From Verticillium longisporum (Eukaryota; Ascomycota; Sordariomycetes; Glomerellales; Plectosphaerellaceae): a stretch of DNA of 64,000 nt. The translations under genes and the position numbers were made by a program. The stretch covers positions 1,488,001 to 1,552,000 of the forward strand of contig JAETXT010000007.1 in NCBI GenBank assembly GCA_019188255.1, given 5' to 3'. Shown here in pieces: positions 48,194-59,300 of the stretch. Numbering within the stretch: the stretch's first letter is position 1; every line of letters begins with the position of its first letter. The notes beneath the pieces are model-generated. The model did no database searches. It was given only the letters and a program-made list of their open reading frames with translations, and had not been told where the DNA came from.

Positions 48194-49124
48194 TCAGTCG
48201 CTCTCAATCATCTTTGCGGCGAGGTCACTAAGCGGGCCATAAAAGTCCTTACCCGAGTCCAGCTTGTGCTCATCGACAAAGAGCACGTACTGCTTGAAGC
48301 TCGTATTGAGATGCGGCTCGAGGCCCAGCTCGCGGATGACGGCGTAGTGGTGGCAGTAAATGTGCGCGTAGACACGGTACATGCGCTTGAAAATCTGGCG
48401 CACCAGCGACGGGAAGCTCTTGGGGAAGGGGACGCCTGCAAAACGTTAGCGGCCATACCATCTCCTGACGAGCACAGGCCCGGGGGGGGGCTCTCACCGA
48501 TCCGACTGGGAAGGATGCTCTCATTGTCAATGGTGCTCTGGACCCACGTCATCAGGTGGTTGATGTAGTCGGGCGCCGACATCTTAGTCGGCTTCTTGTA
48601 GTTTTCGTTGTCCTGCCACAGGTACCCGAACTCGTCTGTCGCCTTCATCGGAAAGCACGACTCGGGCGAGCAGAACTCGGTGATGGCCCCGTAGAGGAGG
48701 TTGATCTGGTTGTAAAAGTCGACCACTGTTGGGACAGCTGTCAGCCGCGCTCTCCTCTGTCTCTTCAGGTACAAGGCATCCTGGACGCACTGTTGACCGC
48801 AAGCCACTCATCCTCGTCCTCTCCCTCGGGGAGCTTCACGGCCTTGCGCAGACTGCCGCCGCCCAGGGTCGCCTCGGCATACTGGCGTAGGGCGAGGCCA
48901 TTGTTCGGGCCACCTCGAATCGTGGCTCGTTGGCGGGCTTTCCTCGCGTTTCTGTCGTCGTGAATCTTGTCAGCGTCCACGATCAAGACGGGCTCTGGAC
49001 ACTGCAGGTCCGGGGCCTCGATGATGGTTTCCTCCTCCTCGTAGTAGGCAGGCGGGGCATCAGGCACTGCTGGCGGAATGGGCATCAACCCCGTCCGCGC
49101 GCTGAGGTATTGAAGAAAGGTCAT
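48194..49124 (-). CDS. MOB1: Mob1 kinase activator (MEN/SIN and Hippo-type NDR kinase cofactor)
   Basis: Mob1 binds and activates Dbf2/LATS-type NDR kinases for mitotic exit and septation. Minus-strand exons are 48791-49124, 48498-48725 and 48194-48435 (65- and 62-nt introns), predicting 267 aa. The core is well conserved: [28 protein letters not shown] then [20 protein letters not shown]. The zinc ligands appear as CSPESC and HIYCHHY. It ends [11 protein letters not shown]. The start at 49124 gives [12 protein letters not shown], similar to the usual Mob1 N-terminus. The following ~50 residues (a Pro/Glu-rich stretch with [16 protein letters not shown]) are not in typical Mob1 and make it longer than the usual ~215-230 aa. 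That insert may be lineage-specific or an intron I could not define. Confidence 0.93.
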
Positions 49125-50677
49125 CTTGGCGCTGTTGGAGTGGTACTGACATGGTGTGAACAGGAAGGCTCATGACGCCGGCGGTCCTGGTGCAGAAGTC
49201 GAAAGTGATGTTGTCGCGCGGAAGGGGGTGTTCGAATGGCTGCTCATTCCAGTGGTTAGCCAGGCGATTGATGTTCCAGGTCAGCGCTAGTCTCGTACCT
49301 CTGGAATAGCAATATCCTTTACTGACAGCAGTCGAGTGAGTAAGCTGGCTGTTGAGAATGTGGTGGCGCCGTATTGGGAAATGCTGTCGAGTAAGTGATG
49401 CGAGTTGGGAATATTGCGACTTGTCGTCCTGCGGTCAAGGTTGGGCAGAGAGAGGAGTGGAGGGGCAAGGGAGCCATGTTTACAGTGTTTCCTAATTGGC
49501 TTGGTTGCTGGGGCTGTTCCTACAAGCCACGGCGTGCTGCAGTGATGTGGCTGCCCGGCTTTTTGTGGGGGTGGCGCTCACAACAAGGACCTCGCCTTTG
49601 CCTTCACCTTCACAGAGAGGCGGCCAGGACACATGCTCAAGACATTCAAGTCATCAGCCCTAGAAAGACTTGCGCAGCAGACTACCTCTTCTCCAATACC
49701 GCACACGTAAGCCTCTTCCCAGAGGATGAAATAGACAACACAACTTGATGATGCAACGAGCTATGCCTTCTTTGGTGTCTTCTGTACTAGGCCTTCTACA
49801 GGCAGGTTGGCATGAAGACATGAAGACGCAGAGGTCGATTAAATCGACTGGCAGTAGCAGTAGACATATTGCTTACCGTTAGGTAGCTCAGAGATCTTGG
49901 AACAGCGGCCTGGTAAGATCGACGACATTCATATACCCGCTTAGCCGCCTTGTACATCGCAATCCAGCGACTACTCGTCATCCCCGCAGTCCTCCCAATA
50001 GCCGATAGTACCGAAGCACATCTCCAATGCGCTCACACGAAAGTAAGGTACATTGAATGGCCTGTACATGAACACCAAGATAGCCAGCTCCAACCGACTG
50101 TTGAGATGCAGCCTCTTGATCCTGCGACAGCATCCTGTGACAGCATCCTGTGACAGCATCCTGTGACAGCATCATGTCACCCATGTCACCCATGTCACCA
50201 CGCTTTCGCCGCCTTGGTTTCTTGGCTGACACATCATCACGCACAAGCAACGCGAGTTGACTGCCGGCTCAACCTTTGAATAGCCTCAATTTATGGGTGG
50301 GGAAACCCTGCACCAGTACCAAACCTAGTCGATCTTCCCCTCTTCTCTCCATCTGCTCCGGGAAAGGAGGCAATTGGGCATGGACAACATCGTTTTCGGC
50401 TCATTGTTCACCGAAAGCTGTCGATCCCATCGCCTGTAGGCACTAGCCATACGATTCAAGCCCGTTTACCACCCATGTGGTATCGAATCGTAACGTATCA
50501 TTGGCAGGACGGATTTTGACGTGTCCGATGGGCAGCACTGCAACGAGGCAATGCAAACATAAAAGCAAGAACTATGCTGTTCGATTCAGTCACTGTCAAT
50601 TGACACTGTCAATTGAGTGACTTTGCTCTACTACAAATCAGGATTCAAGTACCCGTGAACCTGTAGCTTCCCCAATC
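49125..50677. other. Intergenic between divergent MOB1 and the six-hairpin glycosidase gene
   Basis: This holds the promoters of both genes. A compact tandem repeat lies at 50122-50200. No further gene is supported. Confidence 0.6.
50122..50200. repeat. Short tandem repeats, 13-nt then 9-nt period
   Basis: GACAGCATCCTGT is repeated about four times (last copy diverged to GACAGCATCATGT), running straight into three copies of ATGTCACCC. The array lies about 480 nt upstream of the glycosidase start. Confidence 0.85.
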
Positions 50678-52949
50678 ATGCGGTCATTGCATGTTTTCGC
50701 TCTGCTCTGCTCTCTTGCTGCAGCTTCCAACGGGGCCAAAATAGACAGGCGGCATGTCGTGCAGACGTTCAACCCTCGCCGAAATGCGAGCTCGCCGGAG
50801 ACCCCTTTGCAGGTTGGCAACGGCAACTTTGCCTTTGGCGCTGATGTCACAGGTCTACAGACGTTCAGCCCCTTTGCTACCATGTCAACATGGGGCTGGC
50901 ACAACTTCAGTCTGCCAACGACACCAGGCCAAACTTCCATAGACGGTACGCTTCCGTGCTTGGAGCGTGTTCGCATCGCAGCAGGCTCGACTGACGCGAA
51001 ATAGACTACAATGGCACAGAGTGGTGGACTCATGACCGGCTTGTCCAGTACAACATGCCGAACGAAAACAACCAAGATATTGCCAACTGGCTCCGGGAGA
51101 ATCCTCACCGCATCAACCTTGGCTCTATTGGCCTCTCATTTGGTGAAGATGATGTCAGAGAGGCAACGCTCCAAGACAAATCCCAAGAGTTGGACTTGTG
51201 GAACGGGGTTATCAAGTCCTCTTTCACATACCAGGGTTCCGTCGTCGAGGTTGAGACGCGAGCCGACCCAGATTCGGATACGGTGGCTATCCGAATCGAG
51301 TCTGAACTCCTCTCCAAGGGCGGCCTCGGCGTCTTCTTCGATTTCCCCTATCCCAACAACAACAAGTTTGACGAACCTTTTGTGGGACTGTTCAACCAGA
51401 CTGACAAGCACTCCACCTCACTGACCAGCTGTGGGAGCCACGCCGCGATCCATCATGATCTGGATACCTTTGAGTACGACTTGGTCCTCGAGTGGAACGG
51501 CAAAGGCAAAGTCGTGGCTGCCGGCGACGGGAGCCATCGCTATACCCTCACCGTCGAAGGGTCCAATGAGCTTGAATTGACGGCACACTTTGCGCCTTCC
51601 AAGCCGGAACGTCGTGCTAGCTATGGTGAGATCGTGGCCGCGTCCGAGGCATGGTGGCCATCATACTGGACGAAGGGTGCTTTTGTCGACCTCACAGCAT
51701 CCGACGCAGCCGATGCGATGGAACTGCAACGACGCACGATTCTGTCCCAGTACCTTGTCGCTGTCAACAGCGCGTCCGACTACCCGCCTCAAGGTTTCGC
51801 ACCACCACAACGTCCGTCTCGAGACTGATTTGCTGACCTTTGCATAGAATCCGGCCTCGTCAACAATGGCTGGTTCGGCAAGTTCCATGTAAACGTCTCC
51901 CACGTCGGACAACCTATCTGCGCGCTCTGGCTGACGAGTTCTAGATGGAAATGATCCTCTGGCACCACGTCCAGTTTGCTCGCTGGGGCCACTGGGATCT
52001 CCTGCACCGCAGTCTGCCGCACGTCTGGGACCGGCTGCTCGAAGGGGCGTTTGAGCGCGCCGCCAACCAGGGCTACGACGGCGCCCGCTGGGGCAAGATG
52101 ACGGATCCGTCAACCATCGACTCGCCGGGCGAGATCAACACGCTGCTGATCTGGCAGCAGCCGCACCCCATGTACTTTGCCGAGCTCGAGTACCGGGCGT
52201 TCCCGACGCAGGCGACGCTCGACCGCTGGGCGCGGCTCCTCGACGCGTCGGCCGACTTTATGGCCTCGTACGCCTGGTTCAACGAGACGACGGGCGTCTA
52301 CGACCTCGGCCCGCCCATGTACCCGTCGTCGGAGAACACGAACCCCAACGCGACGGTCAACCCGCCCTTTGAGCTCGCCTACTGGCGCTTCGGCCTCGAC
52401 GTCGCGTCCGACTGGCGGCGGCGCCAGGGCCGCCCGGTGCCCGCGGCGTGGACCACGGTCAAGGACGGCCTCGCGCCGCTGCCCGTCGTCGACGGCACGT
52501 ATCCCGTCTACGAGGGCGTGCCGGACATGTGGGTCGACCCCGCGACCGTGTACGACCACCCGTCCATGTCGGCCGTCTACGGCCTGCTGCCGCCGCCGCG
52601 GTCGGGCGCGCCGCTCAACGAGACGGTGCTCGCCGAGACGGCGGCGCGCATCTGGAGGCTCTGGGACCTCGACGCCTCGTTCGGCTGGGACTTTCCCATG
52701 CTGGCGATGAATGCACTGCGGCTCGGGGACGCCGCCCGGGCGGTCGAGTACCTCCTGCACCCGACGTTTCGGTTTGACGATGCCGGCTATCCCGTGGGCG
52801 GCACGCGCGTGCCGACGCCGTACTTTCCCAGCGCGGGGAGCCTGCTCATGGCGGTGGCCATGATGGCGGGGGGCTGGGACGGCAGCGAGGGCGCGCATTT
52901 CCCCGACGCGTGGACGGTGGCTGTAGAGGGGTTCGTGCCGGGGATGTAG
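50678..52949 (+). CDS. Secreted six-hairpin glycosidase-like protein
   Basis: This is a predicted extracellular carbohydrate-active enzyme of the (alpha/alpha)6-barrel type; the substrate cannot be told from sequence. Exons are 50678-50945, 51005-51793, 51848-51888 and 51945-52949 (700 aa), with introns of 59, 54 and 56 nt. MRSLHVFALLCSLAAASNGA is a clear signal peptide. The N-terminal beta domain contains PLQVGNGNFAFGADVTGLQT and STWGWHNFS, the barrel contains ESGLVNNGWFGKFHMEMILW and SPGEINTLLIWQQPHPMYFA. Several N-glycosylation sequons (NGT, NFS, NQT, NET, NAT) fit a secreted enzyme. The last exon is much more GC-rich at third codon positions than the first two. It diverges from MOB1 and is convergent with LSM1. 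Family call is from overall pattern; no catalytic residues are claimed. Confidence 0.85.
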
Positions 52950-53450
52950 TTGGGTCTATGCTGTGCTAGATGCTTTGGCCGTGACGAATGTTCTGTTCGT
53001 CGTCGGTTCGTGGTCAATACATGCTGAATCCCAGGAGGCATGATTCGCTCAGAGCTGGGCAGCTCTCCTGAACCCGTGATTGATATATGTCGCAAGCTGC
53101 TCACCCTCACATGAATGTGGGCATGTCTTTATCTCGAGTTTCGTCCAATATCAAATCCCGACGAGCTTGGAGGGAACAGAGGCTGAATACTTTTATTTTC
53201 GACTGGCACTTCCAGAAAAAAGCAGCCAGGCTCAGGGCGGACGGCATTTCACAATATTCTGCCGCCCAACCCAACCAGCCCCCGTCGTCGCACCCACCCC
53301 AAGAAAAGCAGGGCAGGCATGAAACGACCTTTGATGAACATGATCATGTGAAGCTTCTGTCCTCTCCGTGCTACTGCTACTGCTCCTTCTCCTCTGCCTC
53401 CCGTCCTACTGTCTCCTGCCCCAGTATCGCTTCCTCGCTGGCCAGGCAGC
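52950..53450. other. Intergenic between convergent glycosidase gene and LSM1
   Basis: This is 3' flanking sequence of both genes. Nothing else is visible. Confidence 0.6.
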
Positions 53451-54215
53451 TCACAGGAGTATCTCGCCCATGTTCTCGCCCTCAAAGCCGCTCCGCGCCA
53501 GCTTGCGCAGCCTCGCCTTCTCCTTGCCCTTGTCGGCGTCCTTGCGCGCCTCGGCAAGGCGGTGCACGACCTCGGGCTCGCCGAGCTCGTAGCCCGGCGG
53601 CGGGTCGTCGTCCTTGTCGAGGTCAATCTCCCCGAGGAGCAGCCCGTTCTCGCCGCGCACGAGGAAGACGCCGCGCTTAATGTCGGCGTAGAGACCGCCG
53701 CGCGGCTGCTGGTCTGGTGACGGCGTCGTCGCCGCCGCGGCATCGCTGCGCGGCGGCGCCGGGTGCGGGGCGAAGACGCGCTCGACTGTGTTCTGGAGAA
53801 CGAGGTTTGCTGTGTTGTGTGGTCTGTCAGGTCCGTTCTCTAGCAGACGAGGGGTATCTCGTCGGCTTCATGGTGTGCATAGTGCGGGAATGCGAAGACC
53901 GGGAGGCGGAGAGGAGAGAGGCCTACCGAATTGATCCCAGCTGCGCAGAACCCCAATGAGCTTGCGGCCGTCGCGCAGAGCGACCATGAGCTTTTCTGCC
54001 AAACACAAAGCGCGTCAGTCCCATCCTCTCGTTCTCAAACCCCGTCTCTCGCCAAGGTTCAAAGAGGCGCCCTTACTGTCGGTGAGGTCGAGGAGCTGGG
54101 CGGCCGTCGTGAACATCTGCGGCGGCAGCTGCTGCTGCTGTTGCGGGGGAGGGACGCCGCCGCCCAGGACCGGCTGGCCCTGGTGGGAGGGGTCTTCTAT
54201 GGAGAGGTGCTCCAT
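53451..54215 (-). CDS. LSM1: Sm-like protein Lsm1 (cytoplasmic Lsm1-7 complex)
   Basis: Lsm1 is the subunit that makes the Lsm1-7 ring specific for deadenylated mRNA, promoting decapping in the cytoplasm. Minus-strand exons are 54077-54215, 53927-53995 and 53451-53809, giving 188 aa; introns are 81 and 117 nt. The Sm1 motif spans the exons: TTAAQLLDLTDKKLMVALRD, GRKLIGVLRSWDQFANLVLQ and NTVERVF. The Sm2 motif is RGVFLVRGENGLLLGEIDLD. A Pro/Gln-rich leader (QPVLGGGVPPPQQQQQLPPQ) precedes the Sm fold. A ~30-residue Ala/Ser/Pro insert sits between the Sm motifs. A charged C-terminal helix (EARKDADKGKEKARLRKLAR) follows, as expected for Lsm1 rather than Lsm8. Confidence 0.94.
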
Positions 54216-55752
54216 GCTGTGCGTCTATGTGTGTGTTTGCGATGATTTCTTCTTTCTTTCGTTGGTTGTCGTCGTCGTGAAGGGGTTCCGGGAGTTGGTC
54301 GTGCGCATTGGGTTATGCGGTCGTTGTGCTGGTGGGTTGGGATGGCGTCGTCGTTTGGCAGGCCATCGATGATGGGTTTTGATGGCTGGGTGAGTGTGTC
54401 CGGCGTGCTGTTTCCTACAATGCTGGGCAGGACATGCTTGATGGTATGGTACGCGGTGTCGGGTCGAGGGGAGCAGCGGTTGCGTGGGCGATGGCGAATG
54501 GTTGAGCAACTGAAGTGAAGCCGTCACCAGAATTAGGTGGGTCGTCGGTGCTGGTGCTGGTGGTCGTGCTTCGTGCTCCTGCTCCTGCTGGGCGGCTCGT
54601 GGTGGAGTCCACGGTGGGGCTCTCGATGCGCTGCCGGAAAATGCTTGTTGCCAACCCGTGCACCGCCTCGCCCGAGTCCAAGTGCATGCTTGCGTTCAGA
54701 TGCCCTGCGTACATTTGACCAGGCAAGCCAGGCAAGCCAATAAACACCTGATGCGTTTTCACTGCATCTTGACTGGTATCACAATACTGGAGCAGCAATG
54801 ATAGTACTTGACAGCACCTTTTCTCATCTTGTTCAACCATCTAACCTACCATATTTTGCTACAATTTCTACTGTGAGTCTATCTATAGTGAGTGGCTGTG
54901 CCCTCCACTGACGATCTCCAGTGCCACACTGTGGGGTCATCACGCGAGGGGGATGTCAATGCTGCTTTCCTCACAGCAGCGAGCACCTGTATCCAGCCCG
55001 CATTCGCTGTCCACTGTCCATTGCCCGCTGTCCGCTGCCCAATGTCCCCTATAGAGACATGGCCAGAAATAACCCCAGAACTTGGCCGAGACATGGGCAT
55101 GCGGCATGCACAGCAAAAATAACTACGTTGCTGGGTCGTATTCGGTGCTAATGTGCTTTTCGCACCTTTCTATCCTCCCTGTGGGATGACGCCCACGGCC
55201 CGAGCATGACGCAGCGTCATGCTTCGACCTTCTCTTCTCGCCGAGCATGCATATCCCCAATTCTGTGCCTCCCTGTAGAACGAGGAGGCCATGCTAGCAG
55301 CCTGATGAAAACAAGACCACAGCCACACTGCAGCCCCCTTCCGTGGTTTCTATGCCCCGCCAGCCCTAAAACGCCTTGATCCAGATGCATTGATGTTTGA
55401 TTCATGTCTTTTGGGAGTGGTTAATATCGCACGCAGGGTTGTAAAGCAAAAAGGCAACGGCCGGCAAGACCGTCAGAGGAGGACCTTGACACAACAAAGA
55501 TTGGTCCGTCTGGCGCGTCTCAGCGCAAAGCGCCCCGTGCGGCTTCCTTCTTGGTGTTGGTCTGGCGAGAGCCATGGTCGTGATGATCGGCAGCCGTGTT
55601 CCTCTCCAAACGCAATGTCGCCTAGAGAGTGTGCGCTGATGTAACGCAACCATGCAGCCCGTCTTGCCCCAAGAAAAAAGGGGGTAAGAGCCCAAAGGTC
55701 ATCCCCATTGCAACAGCGTGCCGTGGCTCAGAACAGCCGCGCTCGACAGCGC
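54216..55752. other. Intergenic between LSM1 and the Nudix gene
   Basis: This is the LSM1 promoter and the Nudix gene 3' region. The first 350 nt is G/T-rich on the plus strand (CA/CT-rich as the LSM1 leader). No gene is supported. Confidence 0.6.
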
Positions 55753-56365
55753 TCAACGCGTCATGGTACACCTGTTGAGAGCCTCAAGGAGCTCCGGCCG
55801 CAGCGCCAGGGCATCCTTGGCTTGCGCATACGTCATCCACTGCCGCTCTCTCTTGTGCGCCTCGGGCCACTTGTCTTCCTGCCGCGTGACTGTGGCCTCG
55901 TAGAACCGGTATAAGCACTTGTCCTTGCTGCTGCCGTGTTTCGGGGCGCGCGTGTCGGGTATGTCGCCGAGGTCGTAGTCGATCTGAACAAAGATGCCGG
56001 CCTCCTCCCAGGCCTCACGTTCGGCCGCCTCGGTGCACTCCTCGTCCGTCTCCCAGCCGCCCTTGGGCAGCACCCAGCCTTTCCGACGCGTCGATTGGAT
56101 GAGCAGCACAAAGCGTTTGTCCTCGGTCAGCGGCACGACGCCGGCCACGAGGCGCTCATTCTTCGAGTTGTAGCCTAGGGGTGTGCGTGTTAGTGGGGTT
56201 CCCCCGAGCTCCGAGTCGGCTCCAGCAATTTTTTCTGGCTCTTCGGTGGGAGGGGGAGGGGGGCGGCGGGCAGTCTTTGTTGGAAAGACAAAAATGCCTC
56301 GCACACTTACGCTGTTTACTCCTTCCTACACGCGACTCCATCGATTTTTCCTTGGAGGAAGACAT
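55753..56365 (-). CDS. Nudix hydrolase, diphosphoinositol-polyphosphate / diadenosine-polyphosphate phosphohydrolase (Aps1/Ddp1-like)
   Basis: Enzymes of this group remove a phosphate from diphosphoinositol polyphosphates and cleave dinucleoside polyphosphates. Minus-strand exons are 56311-56365 and 55753-56174 (158 aa); the 136-nt intron has a GTAAGT donor and a CACTAAC branch site. The start MSSSKEKSMESRVGRSKQRY is the only ATG giving the full fold. The complete Nudix box GX5EX7REUXEEXGU is present as GGWETDEECTEAAEREAWEE followed by AGI. It is preceded by KGWVLPKGG, the motif typical of the DIPP subgroup. The C-terminal RERQWMTYAQAKDALALRPE also fits. All catalytic glutamates are intact. 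Size is normal for a fungal DIPP. Confidence 0.92.
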
Positions 56366-59300
56366 GGTGGGCGAATGTGTCTGAACTGATAGATTTGAGG
56401 GTGTTGGGGCGGGCAGGCGACAGCTCAAGGTGGGGTGGGGGGAGGGGCGTGTTTGGCTGGCAGCGAGCTGTGCTGTACGGTGTCTGAATCACTCTGCCTT
56501 GGGGGCTTTGGCGGGGTAGAGTCGAGACGGTCTGTTCTGGGAGAAAGGCAGACCAGACAGCGCTTTTATGAGGGGGGGCAAAGGGAATCTGGGCAGAGGA
56601 TTGAACTCTCTGCACGAAGCGTCGGGGTTGAATGCGCGACTCAATGACTTTTCAGCGACATGGTTGCGTCCGAATTCGAGAATTGAGGTCTGGTTCGGGT
56701 TGATTGGGTGGTTTTCTGCGATGTCAGAAAAGGCCGGTAGCCGCCGGGGGTTGGCTGGTTGCTTGGGGGGATTGGAAGAGTGCACAATGCTCAGGGAATT
56801 TAGGGGCCCAGAGCTGTGATGCAGAGCAGACGGGTGATGATCCAGCGGAAAGAAGGGGAAAGGGGGGGGGGAACAGAGGTGAATGGGGGGGAGGAGGCGG
56901 GCACCGCGGGTTTTCTTCAGAGTCAGGGTAGCCCGAGAAAGATCGCGGTCTGAGACGGGGTCAGATCTGTGACTGAGAGATGGGAAGCCGGAACCTCAAG
57001 TGGCTGCAGTGAAGCTTCGTCGGACAGGCAGGGCAGGAACCGCTGTGGATCCAGGGCGCCGTCTCTGCGTTCTCCAGTGCAGGAGGGGGGGGGAAGTGTA
57101 TTTCGGGGCGTGTTGGTAACGACCGAGAAAGAACACCCAAGGGCGGGAGGGAGGTGGGGGATCGCAAGGTCCGGTCTCGATGTCTGTTCTGATATGGCCA
57201 GTTTGTGTCTGGAATCCGAAGCCCCGAAGGCGCAGAGCTCAGGGTTGGGTCTGGAGAAGTGTTGAAAGAGAGAACGTTCGACGTTGAACAGGGGGTTGGC
57301 CGCCGCAATGGCAAGGGAGCTGCGGCTGGTACTGGACGCGCGCAAAAAGTCGGGGCTTTTGGGGGGGGGGGGCAATGGGGACGAGCGAGCGAGCAAGGCG
57401 ATGAGAGTAGTAAGCGTCTTGTCAAGTCAGGTCAGGCTGGCGGAGCTGGCCGGCAGGCGCGGTAGTACGTGTAGGTCAGGTACGCTACTGGTCCCAGTAT
57501 CTACCTCAGAAAGGCAAGGTCGGGTAGGCAGGTAGGTACCTAGGTAAGTATGTACCTGGAATAGCGAGGTAGGTAGCGAGATCTCCGTGTCGTGGCTCGG
57601 TGAAGTGATGCAAGGCGAGACAGGCCAGGTACGTCGAGGTGGGTAAGGGGCAGAAAGTTGCGAGGGCGGCGCAGAGGGGCGGACCACAGCGGCTAACGTT
57701 TTCGACGGGGTGCCAACTGAATGGATCTGATGAGGCCAGACCGACGTGGATCGAAAAAGGGTGAGGAGAAAAAGTCAAGGAATATGACCACGCGACACCT
57801 CAATGGCGGGCAGATACTCAGCAACAGGGCTCGAGACGAAAATGGGCAAGGGGATCAAAAGTGGACGCAACGGAAACGCCAGGGCCAAGTCGGGTCAGTT
57901 CGAGTCGACACCACAACACGAGAGTCGAGTCGAAGGGGGGGTCGAGTCCAAGCGGACGAATGCACGCAGCTAGGCCGACGGCGTAGATGGAACCAACAGT
58001 CGGAATGGGAGGAACGGAAAGGAACCGAAATTGTCGCTTTTGGTGGACTTGGTTGGGTCTTGCTTGAGTCGAGGGAGGTTGCAGACGCCCTCGTGTCCAC
58101 GGCCGGATACCAAGGGGCAATTAGAGTTGACTTTATATACTTCAACCTGAATGAGCTTCATGCTCGTTCTGCACCCGTGTCCCTCCCTGCCCCCGACGCG
58201 GGGCGGCATGGCCGGTACATCGTGAGGTACTTCACTCCGAGTAACGGGGACTAGCCTTGCCTGAAGCTAAAGCCGCGATTGGGATGTGACTGGCAAGCAG
58301 GCAGGCGCGGGCAAGCGGGCGGGCAAGCGGGCAGGCAGGCAGGCAGGCAGACAGAGAGACAATGCGGGCAGGACAGGGCACGGCGTACTGCTAAGCTGAT
58401 CGGAGGGGAAAGAGCGCAAGATGGAGAGCAGGATGGGTGGACGAAAAAAAAAAATTGCGAATGATGAGATGGACGAGCATGAGGGGGGGCCCTGTCGAAG
58501 GGGAAGGGGCATGGTGAATGGTGGGAATCCGCTGCGAAGCCCGTGTGTACCCGTCAGCCAGCCAGACAGGTGCGCTTCAGGCACGTGTGGTGACAGCTGC
58601 CGTCTAGTGGAGTGTTGACGGTGCATCGCGACTACCGCCCTGCTGGTACCTGGCCACTTCTGACCACTTCTGACCACCTCTCACCACCCTGCTAACTGGC
58701 CATGGATTAATCCCCCCCCCCCCTTCGTCCTCACAGACGGCCAGGCGTTTCAGTTCCTTGGCCGTTCAAACCCCACGACATTGTCTCGCAGGCCGAATGG
58801 GCTGTCCACAAGCGTGGGGTTGCTGCAGCTGATCACAAGTCACTGCAGTCATGTTGAGCAAGTACCTATCATGGAGCCCCTTCTGAAGTCTTTGGCTACA
58901 GGTACCTTGGGTAAATGAGGTGACATCGAACAGGCGAGGTCACGCCCCTCAGACCAGAGGCTCCCCGGAAGGTGGGCCGTGCCTCTGTCATTCAACGTCA
59001 CCCCACGAACAGGCGTGGGCAGACTTGCATCTGCTCCGTTCTTTCATGCTCTCGACAAACCTCCAACATTTGTTTACTCATTTGCAAACTCACACTCCAA
59101 AATCCGGGCTCTTCTGTGGTTCCAACTATTACTCGAAGATTGCCGACTGCCAGCAGCACGCCTGGATATGTGGTGACGTTGTGACGATCCTCGAAAACGG
59201 GTCACGTGTGAGTAAAAAGACTCCCCGAAGCTTGACAGTCCCCCGGATAGCTGGTTCCAACATCTTGAAAACGGTTCTTGCATTTTAGACTGTTTGTGAA

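Noticed and set aside
52110..52898. A 262-codon minus-strand Arg-rich frame opposite the glycosidase
   Set aside because: It is antisense to a GC3-rich exon of a recognisable secreted enzyme.
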